Positions 20,979 through 30,082 of a DNA stretch of 64,000 bases are shown piece after piece. The position numbers were made by a program, and so were the translations under genes. The stretch's first letter is position 1, and each line of letters begins with the position of its first letter. The DNA lies in contig NZ_BDBK01000004.1 of NCBI RefSeq assembly GCF_001612945.1, positions 62,001 through 126,000 of the forward strand, read 5' to 3'. The notes beneath the pieces are model-generated. The model saw only the letters and a program-made list of their open reading frames with translations, was not told the DNA's origin and searched no databases. This DNA is from Nocardia inohanensis NBRC 100128. GTDB taxonomy: Bacteria > Actinomycetota > Actinomycetes > Mycobacteriales > Mycobacteriaceae.

Positions 20979-21005
20979 CTAGCACTCTATACACGTGAGT
21001 GCCAG
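20979..21005. promoter_or_regulatory. CIRCE operator (HrcA site)
   Basis: CTAGCACTC-N9-GAGTGCCAG is a 9-9-9 inverted repeat close to the CIRCE consensus TTAGCACTC-N9-GAGTGCTAA. It overlaps the -10 box and spacer of the groES promoter, as expected for repression by HrcA. Confidence 0.92.
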
Positions 21006-21012
21006 CGCTCAA
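20984..21012 (-). promoter_or_regulatory. groES-groEL1 promoter
   Basis: On the minus strand TTGAGC (21012-21007) and TAGAGT (20989-20984) are spaced by 17 bases. The CIRCE half-sites cover the spacer and the -10. The leader before groES is about 160 bases. Confidence 0.6.
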
Positions 21013-21449
21013 GGGCGGGCTCTGCTACCGCGACTGTACTTACAGATGCAATGCCGCAGGACAACCGTGCAATCCCGCTGGACAACGCGACTCGCCGAGT
21101 GAGCGGGCAGGGATTCTGAGGGCTTCCAAAGAAATCCGAAAATCTGTAACGTTCGGATAACGGATTGTGACACTATTGACGGCGGTCGCGCGGCTGGCCC
21201 GATCAGGCCCCGTCACGCACACCGCCGAGAGTTACATAATCGCTTCACCCCGCTAACTGTGCGGCATCGTCCGTGCAGGCATGAGACGAGAGCAAGACCG
21301 CAGTTGATCGCCGGCTGGTCCCGACGCCCCATCGGACAAGGGTCCGGCTTGATCCGTAGCTCGGAGTCGTCCGTTACCCGCAGGACGCCTCCGCAGTCCG
21401 TTCGAGATGGTCGGTTACACCGGGACCATCCGCTCGAAGGGAGGTGAAC
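21013..21449. other. Intergenic region groES / Hsp70-like gene
   Basis: A 437-base interval without a supported gene. An AT-richer patch (about 21125-21180) contains GTAACG and ATAACGG motifs and TTGACGG, and could hold the promoter for the Hsp70-like gene. A strong GGGAGGTGA ribosome binding site ends just before the ATG at 21450. Confidence 0.5.
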
Positions 21450-22943
21450 ATGCGAACATCCCTCGGCATATCCGCCGGGAGCGAGGTGGTGTGCTCGGCA
21501 ACCGTCGCCACCGCGCCCAACGGCGCCCAGAACTTCGACTACCGCGTCGTCACCGCCGACACCGCCCACTCCGATCTCGGAGACCTGGTGGCGTCCTCGA
21601 TCGAGTTGATGACCAACCAGATCCCGCGCGAGACCGTGCACCCGGTCGGCGCCCACCCGATCGCCCGCAACGGCGCGCATGCCGATCCCGAACCGAGTCC
21701 GCCCGGCGAGATCGCGGTCGCCTACCGGGACCGGGAACAGGCCCAGATCATCCGCTCCGCCATCGGCCGCCAGCGCCACAATGTGAAGCTCATCCCGGAA
21801 AGCACCGCCGCCCTGGCGTTTCTGCGCCACACGGGCCTGCTGGACCGCTACGAGACGGTCGCCATCATCGACCTCGGGGCCACCGGCGCCACCGTCACCG
21901 TGGCCGACCACGCCGACGACACCGTGCTGCGCTCCGAGCGCACCACCGTGGTCAGCGGCAACGCCATGGACGAGCTGATCCTGCAACACCTGCTGGACTG
22001 CCATCTGGCCCGCCGCGGCACCCGGCCCAATCGCGGCATGCTGCTCAACCGCAGCCGCGCCGCCAAGGAGCACCTGTCCATCGCGCCGGCGGTGACCATC
22101 GACCATGTGGCCGGGCAGCCGCTCAAGCTCACCCGCGTCGACTTCGACGAGCTCGTCGCCGACCTGCTACGCGAGCTGGCGGTATTCGCCCGCGGGGCGT
22201 TCGCGCGGGCCCCGAAGTTCCCGGAGGCGGTCGCGGTGCTCGGCGGCGGGGCGAACACCCCGGCCGTGGTGGAGAGCCTCGAAAAGCAGCTCGACGTACC
22301 GGTTTTCACCGTGCCCGAACCGGAATCGGCCATCGCCAAGGGCGCGGCGCTGGTCGCGGACACCACCACACCGGCCGCCTTCCAGGTGATCAGCCTGGGT
22401 TCGGACGCGCCCGTCGGCACCTTCACCAAATTGGCCGGCACGCTCGCCGGCGCCATCGTGGTGGTGGGGCTGATCATCGGATACGGGGTGAAGGAGCTGG
22501 TCCCCGAACCGCAGGGCACCAACTACTCGCCCACCACCACCGGGGTGTCGGTGCCGGTGAATCCCAGCGCGCCGACCACCGCGCCCGCGCCCGCGACCAC
22601 CACGGCCGGGCAGAGTCGCGGGACCGTCAAGAACTCCATCCCGGCCCCCACGCCCACCGCCGGGCAGTCGGGGCTCCCCAGCGGTAGCCAGACGCCCGCC
22701 ACGACCGTCCAGCAGCCACCGCTGCGGCCGGATCCCGATCTCCCGCAGATTCCCTTCCCCGCGGACCTGCCGCGCATTCTGGGGCCGCTGCTGGGCACGC
22801 CGCTGCCGACCACCACCGAGAGCGGCACCACGGGGTCGCACGCGACGAGCACCACCGGATCGACGACGCCGAGCACCACCGGCCGCGCCAATACCGGCTC
22901 CGGCGCCGGCGGCACCACCACCCTGGTGCGCCCGACCGACTAG
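21450..22943 (+). CDS. Hsp70-like actin-fold membrane protein with Thr/Pro-rich tail
   Basis: A 497-residue protein. Residues 1-320 have a degenerate Hsp70/actin ATPase fold: LGISAGSEVV (phosphate 1-like), IIDLGATGATVTVAD (phosphate 2) and VAVLGGGANTPAVVESLEK (adenosine motif). There is no Hsp70 substrate-binding domain. A membrane helix (AGTLAGAIVVVGLIIGYGV) follows, then an outer tail rich in Thr, Pro, Ser and Gly. ATG at 21450 is chosen over the in-frame GTG at 21444 because the GGGAGG site fits it. Similar proteins in Mycobacteriales are thought to act at the envelope; the role is unknown. The protein at 41560-44742 has a related but more diverged head. Confidence 0.8.
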   Translation: MRTSLGISAGSEVVCSATVATAPNGAQNFDYRVVTADTAHSDLGDLVASSIELMTNQIPRETVHPVGAHPIARNGAHADPEPSPPGEIAVAYRDREQAQIIRSAIGRQRHNVKLIPESTAALAFLRHTGLLDRYETVAIIDLGATGATVTVADHADDTVLRSERTTVVSGNAMDELILQHLLDCHLARRGTRPNRGMLLNRSRAAKEHLSIAPAVTIDHVAGQPLKLTRVDFDELVADLLRELAVFARGAFARAPKFPEAVAVLGGGANTPAVVESLEKQLDVPVFTVPEPESAIAKGAALVADTTTPAAFQVISLGSDAPVGTFTKLAGTLAGAIVVVGLIIGYGVKELVPEPQGTNYSPTTTGVSVPVNPSAPTTAPAPATTTAGQSRGTVKNSIPAPTPTAGQSGLPSGSQTPATTVQQPPLRPDPDLPQIPFPADLPRILGPLLGTPLPTTTESGTTGSHATSTTGSTTPSTTGRANTGSGAGGTTTLVRPTD

Positions 22944-22960
22944 TCCACCCATCTCTCATC

Positions 22961-22992
22961 GCGACCGCGGACAGATCCCCGGTCGCGGTCGC
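22961..22992 (+). terminator. Terminator-like hairpin after Hsp70-like gene
   Basis: GCGACCGC (22961-22968) pairs with GCGGTCGC (22985-22992), 17 bases past the stop codon. No T tract follows. Confidence 0.5.
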
Positions 22993-23050
22993 ATGTCAGG
23001 GGGGCTCACATACCCGGACCGGATCGCGCGAGCTGTGCCAAAGTCGAATC

Positions 23051-23692
23051 ATGGACGACTTCTACGGCAGCAGGGTTGATGCGCTCGAGGAGATCTGGGC
23101 GGTGTGGGGCGAGCTCGGGGCGGGGCTCGACGAACAGCAGTGGCGGGCGGAAAGTCGTTGCCCGGGCTGGGATGTGGCCGCGATCTTCGCGCACCATTCG
23201 CTCATGCCGGTCGCGTTCGACACCCCGGCGGAGCTGCCCGGGCCCGGCAGCATCGACCGGGTGTGCACGGCGGCCGAGGCGCTGCGCGGATTCAACGAAC
23301 CGGACGGGCTGGCCCATACCCTCGCCGATACCGTCGCGGATCAGGCTGCGGCGGAATCGGTTTCGTGTACGCCGGACGAGCTGACCGATCGATTCCGGGT
23401 GCGCGGGGCGAACGCGGTGCGGAAATTGCGGTCCGCGCCGCCGGAAGTGGTCGCACCGTGGGGTTCGACCGGGCGAATGATCACGCTGGCCGAAGGGGTA
23501 CGGATCGTCCTGCTGGAGGCCACGATTCACCTCCTGGACGTATTGCGCGCACTCGAACTGCCGCCGGAGCTGGTGCCCGCCACGGCCCTCGCGGAGACGG
23601 CCGCGCTGCTCGCCGAGCTGCCGCCGCCCGTCGACTTCATCGAAGCGGCAGCTGGGCGGAGCACCGCCTCACCGTTCCCGATCCTGCGCTAG
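23051..23692 (+). CDS. DinB/MDMPI-type (mycothiol maleylpyruvate isomerase-like) protein
   Basis: A 213-residue soluble protein. The N-terminal SRCPGWDVAAIFAHHS segment is the signature of the mycothiol-dependent maleylpyruvate isomerase N-terminal domain, a four-helix DinB-like bundle that binds a divalent metal through His residues. A later EATIHLLDVLRAL fits the third helix. Many actinobacterial members use mycothiol in detoxification; the substrate here cannot be named. It stands alone and converges on tsaD across a copy of the dispersed palindromic repeat. Confidence 0.7.
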   Translation: MDDFYGSRVDALEEIWAVWGELGAGLDEQQWRAESRCPGWDVAAIFAHHSLMPVAFDTPAELPGPGSIDRVCTAAEALRGFNEPDGLAHTLADTVADQAAAESVSCTPDELTDRFRVRGANAVRKLRSAPPEVVAPWGSTGRMITLAEGVRIVLLEATIHLLDVLRALELPPELVPATALAETAALLAELPPPVDFIEAAAGRSTASPFPILR

Positions 23693-23698
23693 CTCCTC

Positions 23699-23772
23699 GT
23701 CATCCCGGCATGCCTTTAGCCGGGATCCAAAGCGAACCGTGTGGATTCCAGCCAAAAGCACGCTGGAATGAC
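23699..23772. repeat. Dispersed palindromic element, copy 1
   Basis: Begins GTCATCCCGGCATGCC and ends CACGCTGGAATGAC, with inner arms CCGGGATCC and GGATTCCAGC, giving a long imperfect stem. Related copies are at 49542-49607 and 57481-57557. It fills the gap between two convergent stops. Confidence 0.85.
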
Positions 23773-23784
23773 GGGGCGGCGGGC

Positions 23785-24816
23785 TCAGATACGGCTGACC
23801 GAGACCGGGAGGCCGGGATCGGTGGCGACCGTGAGTTCGGAAGGCGGTGCGCCACCGGCGATCACGTGCGCGCCGAGGGTGGCGATCATGACGCCGTTAT
23901 CGGTGCACAGGCGCGGCTTGGGCACGCGCAGGGTGATACCCGCTGCGGCGCAACGCTCTTCGGCCATCGAGCGGATGCGGGAGTTGGCGGTCGCGCCGCC
24001 GCCCAGCACCAGGGTGTCCACGCCCACATCCTGTGCGGCCCGGACGGCTTTCATGGTGAGCACATCGGCGACCGACTCCTGAAAGGAAGCGGCGATATCC
24101 GGAATCGGCAGCTCCCGGCCTTCCCGCTGGGCGGCTTCGACATAGCGGGCCACCGCGGTCTTCAAACCGGAGAAGGAGAAGTCGTAGCGCGGGTCACGGG
24201 GGCCGGTCATACCGCGCGGGAAATTGATTGCCGCCGGATCACCTTCGGCCGCAATGGAATCCAGCACCGGACCGCCCGGATAACCGAGCCCGAGCAGCCG
24301 CGCCACCTTGTCGAACGCTTCACCGGCGGCGTCATCGACGGTGCTGCCCAACTCGGTGATGGGCTGGGCCAGATCGGTGACCTGCAACAGATGGGTGTGC
24401 CCGCCCGAGACCAGCAGCGCGACCGCCGGCGGCATCGGGCCGTGCTCGAGGGTGTCGACGGCGACGTGCCCGCCGAGATGGTTCAGCGCGTAGAACGGGA
24501 TATCCCACGCCGCCGCATACGCTTTCGCGGCGGCCACACCGACCAGCAGCGCACCGGCCAGACCCGGGCCGATGGTGACGGCGAGCGCGTCCGGCCTGCT
24601 GATACCCGCCGCCGCCAGCGCCCGGCGCATGGCCGGCACGATGGCCTCGAGGTGCGCGCGCGAAGCGATCTCCGGCACCACACCGCCGAAACGCGCATGC
24701 TGATCCACGCTGGAGGCGACCTCGTCGGCCAGCAGCTCACAGCTGCCGTCCGGCAGCCGCCGCACGATGCCGACTCCCGTTTCGTCGCAGGAGCTTTCGA
24801 TACCCATGACGATCAC
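23785..24816 (-). CDS. tsaD: tRNA N6-threonylcarbamoyladenosine transferase TsaD
   Basis: Transfers threonylcarbamoyl to A37 of ANN-decoding tRNAs as the catalytic part of the TsaB-TsaD-TsaE complex. The 343 residues carry [20 protein letters not shown] (metal His), NHLGGHVA (second metal His), LVSGGHTHL and [13 protein letters not shown], all in the usual order. It is the last gene of a run tsaB-rimI-tsaD with 4-base ATGA overlaps, so translation is coupled. Confidence 0.97.
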   Translation of the reverse strand: MIVMGIESSCDETGVGIVRRLPDGSCELLADEVASSVDQHARFGGVVPEIASRAHLEAIVPAMRRALAAAGISRPDALAVTIGPGLAGALLVGVAAAKAYAAAWDIPFYALNHLGGHVAVDTLEHGPMPPAVALLVSGGHTHLLQVTDLAQPITELGSTVDDAAGEAFDKVARLLGLGYPGGPVLDSIAAEGDPAAINFPRGMTGPRDPRYDFSFSGLKTAVARYVEAAQREGRELPIPDIAASFQESVADVLTMKAVRAAQDVGVDTLVLGGGATANSRIRSMAEERCAAAGITLRVPKPRLCTDNGVMIATLGAHVIAGGAPPSELTVATDPGLPVSVSRI

Positions 24817-25331
24817 GACAAGACCTCCGTCGTCCCCATCGAAGATCCGTTGACGTCCTGCGGGAACCCGGCCACCGCGGGCTTACGCATGGTGTAGGCG
24901 TCGGCGCCGCTGGGCTGGTAGTAGTTCTTGCGCAATCCGATGATGTGGAAGCCGTGCTTCTCGTACAGCGCGATCGCGGGCGCGTTGTCGGTGCGGACCT
25001 CCAGGAACACCGGGCCGCCGCGCTTACCGGCCTCGGCCAGCAGCGCCTGCAACAACAGCGTGCCGATACCGCCGCGATGCAACTCCGGATCCACGCCGAT
25101 GGTGTGGATCTCGGCCTCCGGATGCTCCGGATCGCCGAGCAGCGCGATACCCGCGTAGCCGAGCATGCGGTTGTCCTCGTCGCGGGCGGTGATGTAACGA
25201 TTGTGCGGTCCGGCCAGCTCCGACAGGAACGAAACCTCGTGCCAGGGATCGTCTTCCGGGAAAAGCACCTGTTCGAGCTGCGCGCAGCGGGTCACGTCGG
25301 ACGGCCGCATCGGTGCGATGCGGAGGGTCAT
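24813..25331 (-). CDS. rimI: Ribosomal-protein-alanine N-acetyltransferase RimI-like
   Basis: A 172-residue GNAT acetyltransferase. It has the acceptor-side [10 protein letters not shown], the acetyl-CoA motif [16 protein letters not shown], and motif [16 protein letters not shown] with IGLRKNYY. RimI acetylates the N-terminus of ribosomal protein S18 and, in actinobacteria, probably other proteins. ATG at 25331 overlaps the end of tsaB by 4 bases and its own stop overlaps the tsaD start by 4. The last 20 or so residues are an extra tail beyond the usual GNAT end. Confidence 0.93.
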   Translation of the reverse strand: MTLRIAPMRPSDVTRCAQLEQVLFPEDDPWHEVSFLSELAGPHNRYITARDEDNRMLGYAGIALLGDPEHPEAEIHTIGVDPELHRGGIGTLLLQALLAEAGKRGGPVFLEVRTDNAPAIALYEKHGFHIIGLRKNYYQPSGADAYTMRKPAVAGFPQDVNGSSMGTTEVLS

Positions 25332-26023
25332 CGGCCCACCTGCGCGTAACTCTTCTCGACGGCGTCCGGGCGGCGCAGATACAGCGGCACGAGCGGCTCC
25401 GGCGGGGTTCCGGCCAGCAGAGCGCGGGCGGCGCAGCGCACCAGCCCGGCCGGAGACGGGGTTTCGACGGGCAGCACCGGCAGATCGAAATAGTCGACGT
25501 GCGAGGCGGATCCGGCGATCAGGTTGGCGGTGCCCTGATCCAGGTCGGCGGGCTTGCTCACCTGCGGGCCCTCGACGCGGCCCTCGGCGCGATAGCGCGC
25601 CCAGTAGACCTCGCGGCGGCGGGCATCGGTGACGACCAGCAGTTCGACGGGCTCGTCCTGCGCGCGGTCCGCGACGTAGGTCTCGGTGTCGGCGGCGATG
25701 GCGTCCAGGCTGCACACGCCGTAAACCGGGACGCCGAGCGCATCGGCGAACGCGGCGGCCGTGGCCATGCCCACCCGCAGACCGGTGAAGGGTCCGGGAC
25801 CGATCCCGGTGACAACGGCGTCGATCTCCGAACGCGAGCGCCCCGACTCGGCCAGGCAGGCCAGAATCTGCGGGGTCAACACCTCGTTGTGCGCACGAGC
25901 ATCCACGGTCACTTTCGTGATGACCGTGGTGATTCGAGGAGTCGGCCCGGGTTCCGCCGGTTCCAGTTCCACCAGTCCCGCCGTGACAGCGGGCGTCGCG
26001 GTGTCGACAGCCAATATCAACAT
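25328..26023 (-). CDS. tsaB: t6A biosynthesis protein TsaB
   Basis: A 231-residue ASKHA-fold protein, the non-catalytic partner that holds TsaD. Motifs are ILAVDTATPAVTAG, HNEVLTPQI and GIGPGPFTGLRVG. The frame is open about 100 bases upstream, but ATG at 26023 is where family similarity starts. It is separated from tsaE by an unusual 187-base gap (26024-26210) and joined to rimI by an ATGA overlap. Confidence 0.94.
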   Translation of the reverse strand: MLILAVDTATPAVTAGLVELEPAEPGPTPRITTVITKVTVDARAHNEVLTPQILACLAESGRSRSEIDAVVTGIGPGPFTGLRVGMATAAAFADALGVPVYGVCSLDAIAADTETYVADRAQDEPVELLVVTDARRREVYWARYRAEGRVEGPQVSKPADLDQGTANLIAGSASHVDYFDLPVLPVETPSPAGLVRCAARALLAGTPPEPLVPLYLRRPDAVEKSYAQVGR

Positions 26024-26210
26024 GATTGGCCCAACAATACTATTCCGCCTCTCCGGGACTTCAGCGCGTGGCTTGGGAGCCGTTGCCTGTTCTGCATGCG
26101 GTTCGGCGGTTGGGGGCCGCAACTATTTTGGGCGTCCCCGGGGAGTTACCCCGATTCTTGCGAAATCAGTTGTTGCGTTTCGGGGGAGGGTTGGGAGGTG
26201 TGCGTTGGGG

Positions 26211-26669
26211 TCAGGTGGTGGCGGCTACCCATTCCCATTCGATGGTGCGGATGTCGGATTCGGGTTCGCGGTGGAGTTGGACGCGGAGGTGGCGGTCGGT
26301 GAGGTGTTCGGCGACGCCGAGGCCCCATTCGACGACTACTACGGCGTGATCTAGGTCGGTCTCCAGGTCGAGGGCGTCGAGTTCGTCGAGGTCGCCGCCG
26401 AGGCGGTAGGCGTCGACGTGTACCAGGCCGACGGCGCCGGGGTGCGGGCCGGGGCGGTGCTGGCGGGCGATGATGAAAGTGGGTGAGCTGACGCGGCCTT
26501 CGACGCCCAGGCCGGCGGCGATGCCACGGGTGAGGGCGGTTTTGCCGGCGCCCAGGGGGCCGTCGAGGATGACCAGGTCGCCGGCTTGCAACTGGCCCGC
26601 CAGTTCGTGGCCGAGGGCTTCGGTGTCCTCGACCGTTGCCAGCAGGCGGTGGCCGCGTGCGTCGATCAT
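26211..26669 (-). CDS. tsaE: t6A biosynthesis ATPase TsaE
   Basis: A 152-residue small P-loop ATPase that drives the TsaBDE cycle. It has Walker A DGPLGAGKTALTRG, SSPTFIIARQH, HVDAYRLGG and a Walker B-like VVVVEWG. ATG at 26669 overlaps the alr stop by 4 bases (ATGA), so it is coupled to alr. C-terminal basic/aromatic residues (EWEWVA) match the family end. Confidence 0.94.
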   Translation of the reverse strand: MIDARGHRLLATVEDTEALGHELAGQLQAGDLVILDGPLGAGKTALTRGIAAGLGVEGRVSSPTFIIARQHRPGPHPGAVGLVHVDAYRLGGDLDELDALDLETDLDHAVVVVEWGLGVAEHLTDRHLRVQLHREPESDIRTIEWEWVAATT

Positions 26670-27802
26670 CGAGTGCCTCCGATGTGGGTGCGGGTCGCGC
26701 GGCCACGCGGGCCGCACACCACCTCGTAGTTGATGGTGCCGAGCGCCTCGGCCCATTCGTCGGCATGCGGCTGGTGCGGTTCGGCGCCGAACAGGACCGC
26801 GTGATCGCCCGCGCGGATGCCGGCCGGATTGTCGCCCAGGTTCACCACCAGCTGATCCATGCAGATCCGGCCGACATTGGGATATCGCTCACCGCCGATC
26901 TCCACGGTGATGCGGCCGCTCAGCGGGCGCGGCACCCCGTCGGCGTAGCCCGCGGGAATCAGCGCGACGGTGGTGTCGCGGTCGGCGTGCCAGCGGTGGC
27001 CGTAGGAGACGCCCTCGCCGGCGGCGACCTGCTTCACCAGGGCGACCCGGGCCCGGAAGGTCATGGCCGGGCGCAGGCCGAAATCGGATATTTCCGGCAT
27101 CGGCGACAGGCCGTAGACGGCGATGCCGGGCCGGATCATGTCGTAGGCCAGGTCCGGGCGGGTCAGCGCCGCAGCGGAATTCGACAGGTGCACCAGCTCC
27201 GGCGGCAGCCCGTGCGCTTCGGCGGCGGCGATGTACTCCAGGAACCGTTCCCGCTGCATGTCATTGGCGGGATGCTCCGGCTCGTCCGCGTTCGCCAGAT
27301 GCGAGAAGATCGCCCGCAAGCGCACCGTCTCCTCGCCGACCAACTGCTTGAGCAGCTCGAGCACGCGCGGGAACTCGGTCGCCGAAGTCCCGTTCCGGTT
27401 CAGCCCGGTATCCACCTTCAGCGAAACCGTCGCCGTCCGACCCAGCCGCCGCGCCGCCTCGGCCACGGCCTCGAGATGCGCCACCGACGACACCGCGATC
27501 TCGATATCGTGCGCGATCGCCCGCCCGAAATCGGCGTCGAAGGTGTTGAGCCAGCACAGCACCGGCGCGGTGATCCCCGCCTCACGCAGCGCCACCGCCT
27601 CCGCGATCGTGGTGACACCGAGCTCGCGCGCCCCCGCCGCCAGCGCGGCGCGCCCCACCTCCACGGCTCCGTGGTTGTAACCATCCGACTTCACCGCGAC
27701 CATGACCGCCGCATCCCCGGCGGCCTCGACCAGAATGCGCACATTGTGGGCGATGGCATCTAGGTCGACGAGCGTCTCCAACTGCGGACCGGGGTTGTTC
27801 AC
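26666..27802 (-). CDS. alr: Alanine racemase
   Basis: PLP-dependent racemase that makes D-alanine for peptidoglycan. The 378-residue enzyme has the PLP lysine in AVKSDGYNHG, catalytic Tyr in GEGVSYGHRW, and RPGIAVYGLSP and NVGRICMDQL. The common AYGHG after the PLP lysine reads GYNHG here, a mild variation. GTG at 27802 is chosen where family similarity begins (NNPGPQLETLVDLDAI); the frame runs on to 27868. It precedes tsaE with a 4-base overlap, as in mycobacteria. Confidence 0.95.
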   Translation of the reverse strand: MNNPGPQLETLVDLDAIAHNVRILVEAAGDAAVMVAVKSDGYNHGAVEVGRAALAAGARELGVTTIAEAVALREAGITAPVLCWLNTFDADFGRAIAHDIEIAVSSVAHLEAVAEAARRLGRTATVSLKVDTGLNRNGTSATEFPRVLELLKQLVGEETVRLRAIFSHLANADEPEHPANDMQRERFLEYIAAAEAHGLPPELVHLSNSAAALTRPDLAYDMIRPGIAVYGLSPMPEISDFGLRPAMTFRARVALVKQVAAGEGVSYGHRWHADRDTTVALIPAGYADGVPRPLSGRITVEIGGERYPNVGRICMDQLVVNLGDNPAGIRAGDHAVLFGAEPHQPHADEWAEALGTINYEVVCGPRGRATRTHIGGTR

Positions 27803-27976
27803 AATCCCGATCCTGCCATCTCGGGCGGCGCGATACGGATCACACCCGCGCAGGTGGGGTCGGCGCAAGTGGGACGCCGCGGCCGCCGTCCCCCGGTCAC
27901 TCGGGTGGCTCGGACGCGAATCCGGTCGCCGGCATAGCCCAGGTTGGAGTCGCGGCCGCGAATCCGGTCGGGCGAT

Positions 27977-29566
27977 TCAACGCCGATTCGGCGCGGGCGG
28001 GGCCAGTTCGCGCAGGGTGGCGATGGCGGCGCGGACGTGTGCGAGCAAGGGGGACGCCGAGATCGGGGCCCCGGCGGCGGTGTCGGCGTGGGCGGCGAGG
28101 TTGGCGGCGAGGGCGTGCACTCGGGCGGCGGCGGCCGCCGCCCAGGCGGGGTCGCGACCGGCTGCCAGCAGCGCGCCGATGATTCCGGACAGCACATCTC
28201 CGGATCCGGCGGTGGCTGCCCAGGACCCGCCCGCCTCGTTCACCAGCACCGGCCGGCCGGGTGCGGCGACGAGGGTGGCGCGGCCCTTCAAAAGCACGGT
28301 CACCTGCCATGATTCGGCCAGCTCGCGGACCGCGCCCACGCGGTCCGGTCCGGGTTCGTGGCCGGTCAGCCGCGCGAATTCACCGGCGTGCGGAGTGAGC
28401 ACGGTCGGCGCGGAGCGGGTCTTCAGCACGCTCGGATCGGCGGCCAGCAGGGTGAGACCGTCGGCGTCGACCACCACGGGCAGGTCGGTGGCGAGCACTT
28501 CCGCCAGCCGGTCCCGAGCCCCGGAATCAGTGCCCGCCCCGGGCCCGAACACCCACGCCTGTACCCGGCCAGACTCCGAAATACTCGGCGCGGCAATCAC
28601 TTCCGGAAAATGCGCCAGCACCTCCCCCGCTCCCGACCCGGCATACCGAACCATCCCGGAGGTGGCGGCGACCGCGGCCCCGGTACACAACACCGCCGCC
28701 CCCGGATAGGTGGCGCTCCCCGCGCAAACTCCGGTCACCCCTTGCGTGTATTTGTCGTCGGCCGCCCCCGGCACCGGCCATCCCGCACCGACCGATTCCG
28801 GCTCCAGCGCAGCAAGTTTCGCCTCCGGCAGCCGTAAGCCGATCGGCACCAGCTCGATCCGCCCGCAATACGGTGCCGCCAGCGCGTGCACCGGCTTGTA
28901 CGCCCCGAACGCCACCGTCACCGCCGCCCGCACCGCGGCCCCCGCCACCGCCCCCGTATCCGGATCCACGCCGCTCGGCAGATCCACCGCGACAATCGGA
29001 ACCCGCACCGCCGCTACCAGTTCCGCCGCCCGCGGCCGCAACCCGCCCCGCCCCGATATCCCCACGATCCCGTCGATCACCAGATCCGCGCCACCGATCG
29101 CCGCCCGAGCAGCAGCATCCGAAACCCCGCCGCTCGGCCCGGCTGCTCCATGCGAATCAGCCGCGTCGGCAATGCCCTCCGCTGTGGACGTGGTGGCGTC
29201 GGCCTCGCCGGAACCCGCGCCGGCGGACGTAGCGTCCCGGCATTCGACTACTCGGCCACCGGCGCGGCGCAGTGCGGCCAGGCCCGCGGCGTGTGCTCGC
29301 TCGGGAGCGAGGAGGATCGCGTTGACGGCTACGCCGCGGCGGCGGAGGAAGAATCCGGCCCAGAGGGCGTCGCCGCCGTTGTCACCCGAGCCGACCAGCA
29401 GGGTTACGGTGCGGCCGGCGATTCCGCCGGTGCGTTCGCGGAGTTCGCGGGCCACGACGTCGGCCAGGCCGAAAGCGGCTCGGCGCATGGGCATTCCGTC
29501 GGGGACGCGGGTGAAGAGTTCGGCTTCGGCCGCGCGTACCTCGTCTGCCGTGAAATATCCGCGCAC
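27977..29566 (-). CDS. nnrD: Bifunctional NAD(P)H-hydrate epimerase/dehydratase
   Basis: Repairs hydrated NAD(P)H. The 529-residue protein joins an N-terminal YjeF_N epimerase (GSGDNGGDALWAG, VAVDLPSGVDPDTG) to a C-terminal YjeF_C ADP/ATP-dependent dehydratase (VVDADGLTLL, TPHAGEFARL, GSGDVLSGIIG). The epimerase domain carries a low-complexity insert of about 45 Ala/Gly/Ser/Asp residues near residues 120-165 (bases about 29070-29210), not typical of the family. GTG at 29566 starts family similarity. It lies 14 bases after the DUF3052 gene, so the two are probably co-transcribed. Confidence 0.93.
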   Translation of the reverse strand: MRGYFTADEVRAAEAELFTRVPDGMPMRRAAFGLADVVARELRERTGGIAGRTVTLLVGSGDNGGDALWAGFFLRRRGVAVNAILLAPERAHAAGLAALRRAGGRVVECRDATSAGAGSGEADATTSTAEGIADAADSHGAAGPSGGVSDAAARAAIGGADLVIDGIVGISGRGGLRPRAAELVAAVRVPIVAVDLPSGVDPDTGAVAGAAVRAAVTVAFGAYKPVHALAAPYCGRIELVPIGLRLPEAKLAALEPESVGAGWPVPGAADDKYTQGVTGVCAGSATYPGAAVLCTGAAVAATSGMVRYAGSGAGEVLAHFPEVIAAPSISESGRVQAWVFGPGAGTDSGARDRLAEVLATDLPVVVDADGLTLLAADPSVLKTRSAPTVLTPHAGEFARLTGHEPGPDRVGAVRELAESWQVTVLLKGRATLVAAPGRPVLVNEAGGSWAATAGSGDVLSGIIGALLAAGRDPAWAAAAAARVHALAANLAAHADTAAGAPISASPLLAHVRAAIATLRELAPPAPNRR

Positions 29567-29580
29567 TGTCGGATCGTCTC

Positions 29581-29985
29581 CTATTCGCGGTCGGCCAGGC
29601 GCACCACGAAGCGCAGCCCGGACCAGATGTCGTCGATGGCGATGCCCTTGTTGTCGACCAGCCCGGACGCCAAACCGTATTGCTGGACGATGCTTTCGCT
29701 GAGATCGGTGGGAACGCCGCTGGCCTTCTTCGGCCAGGCCAGCCACAGCCCGCCCGCCTGGGTCAGGCGGCCGCGCCAACTCTCGAAACCGCGCACCAGG
29801 GCGGCGCGATCGGCGCAGAACCCCACGATCACCTCGTAGTCGCCCCGGCCCGCCCGGCGATGCACCGCGACGCCGTCGGGCAGCGGATCGAGTTCGAAAC
29901 CGGGTGGCATGTTCGCCAGCAGCACTCGATCCCCCGCCTTGATACCGAGCTTGCGAGGTAGCGGCGTGCCCGAGTAACCGGCCAT
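29581..29985 (-). CDS. DUF3052 family protein
   Basis: A 134-residue soluble protein typical of DUF3052. It starts MAGYSGTPLPRKLGIKAG and continues with PPGFELDPLP, DYEVIVGFCADRAAL, LWLAWPKKASGVPTDLSE and DNKGIAIDDIWSGLRFVVRL. Biochemical function is unknown. ATG at 29985 is chosen at the start of similarity. It is divergent from the cupredoxin gene and directly upstream of nnrD. Confidence 0.82.
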   Translation of the reverse strand: MAGYSGTPLPRKLGIKAGDRVLLANMPPGFELDPLPDGVAVHRRAGRGDYEVIVGFCADRAALVRGFESWRGRLTQAGGLWLAWPKKASGVPTDLSESIVQQYGLASGLVDNKGIAIDDIWSGLRFVVRLADRE

Positions 29986-30082
29986 GCCCGCAACGATATC
30001 GGTCGAGACCGTCCAGTGGCTGACGAGGCGCCCGGGAATGCCCGCGAATGGGCCGTTAACCATGGGGGTTACGCTGGCGGCC

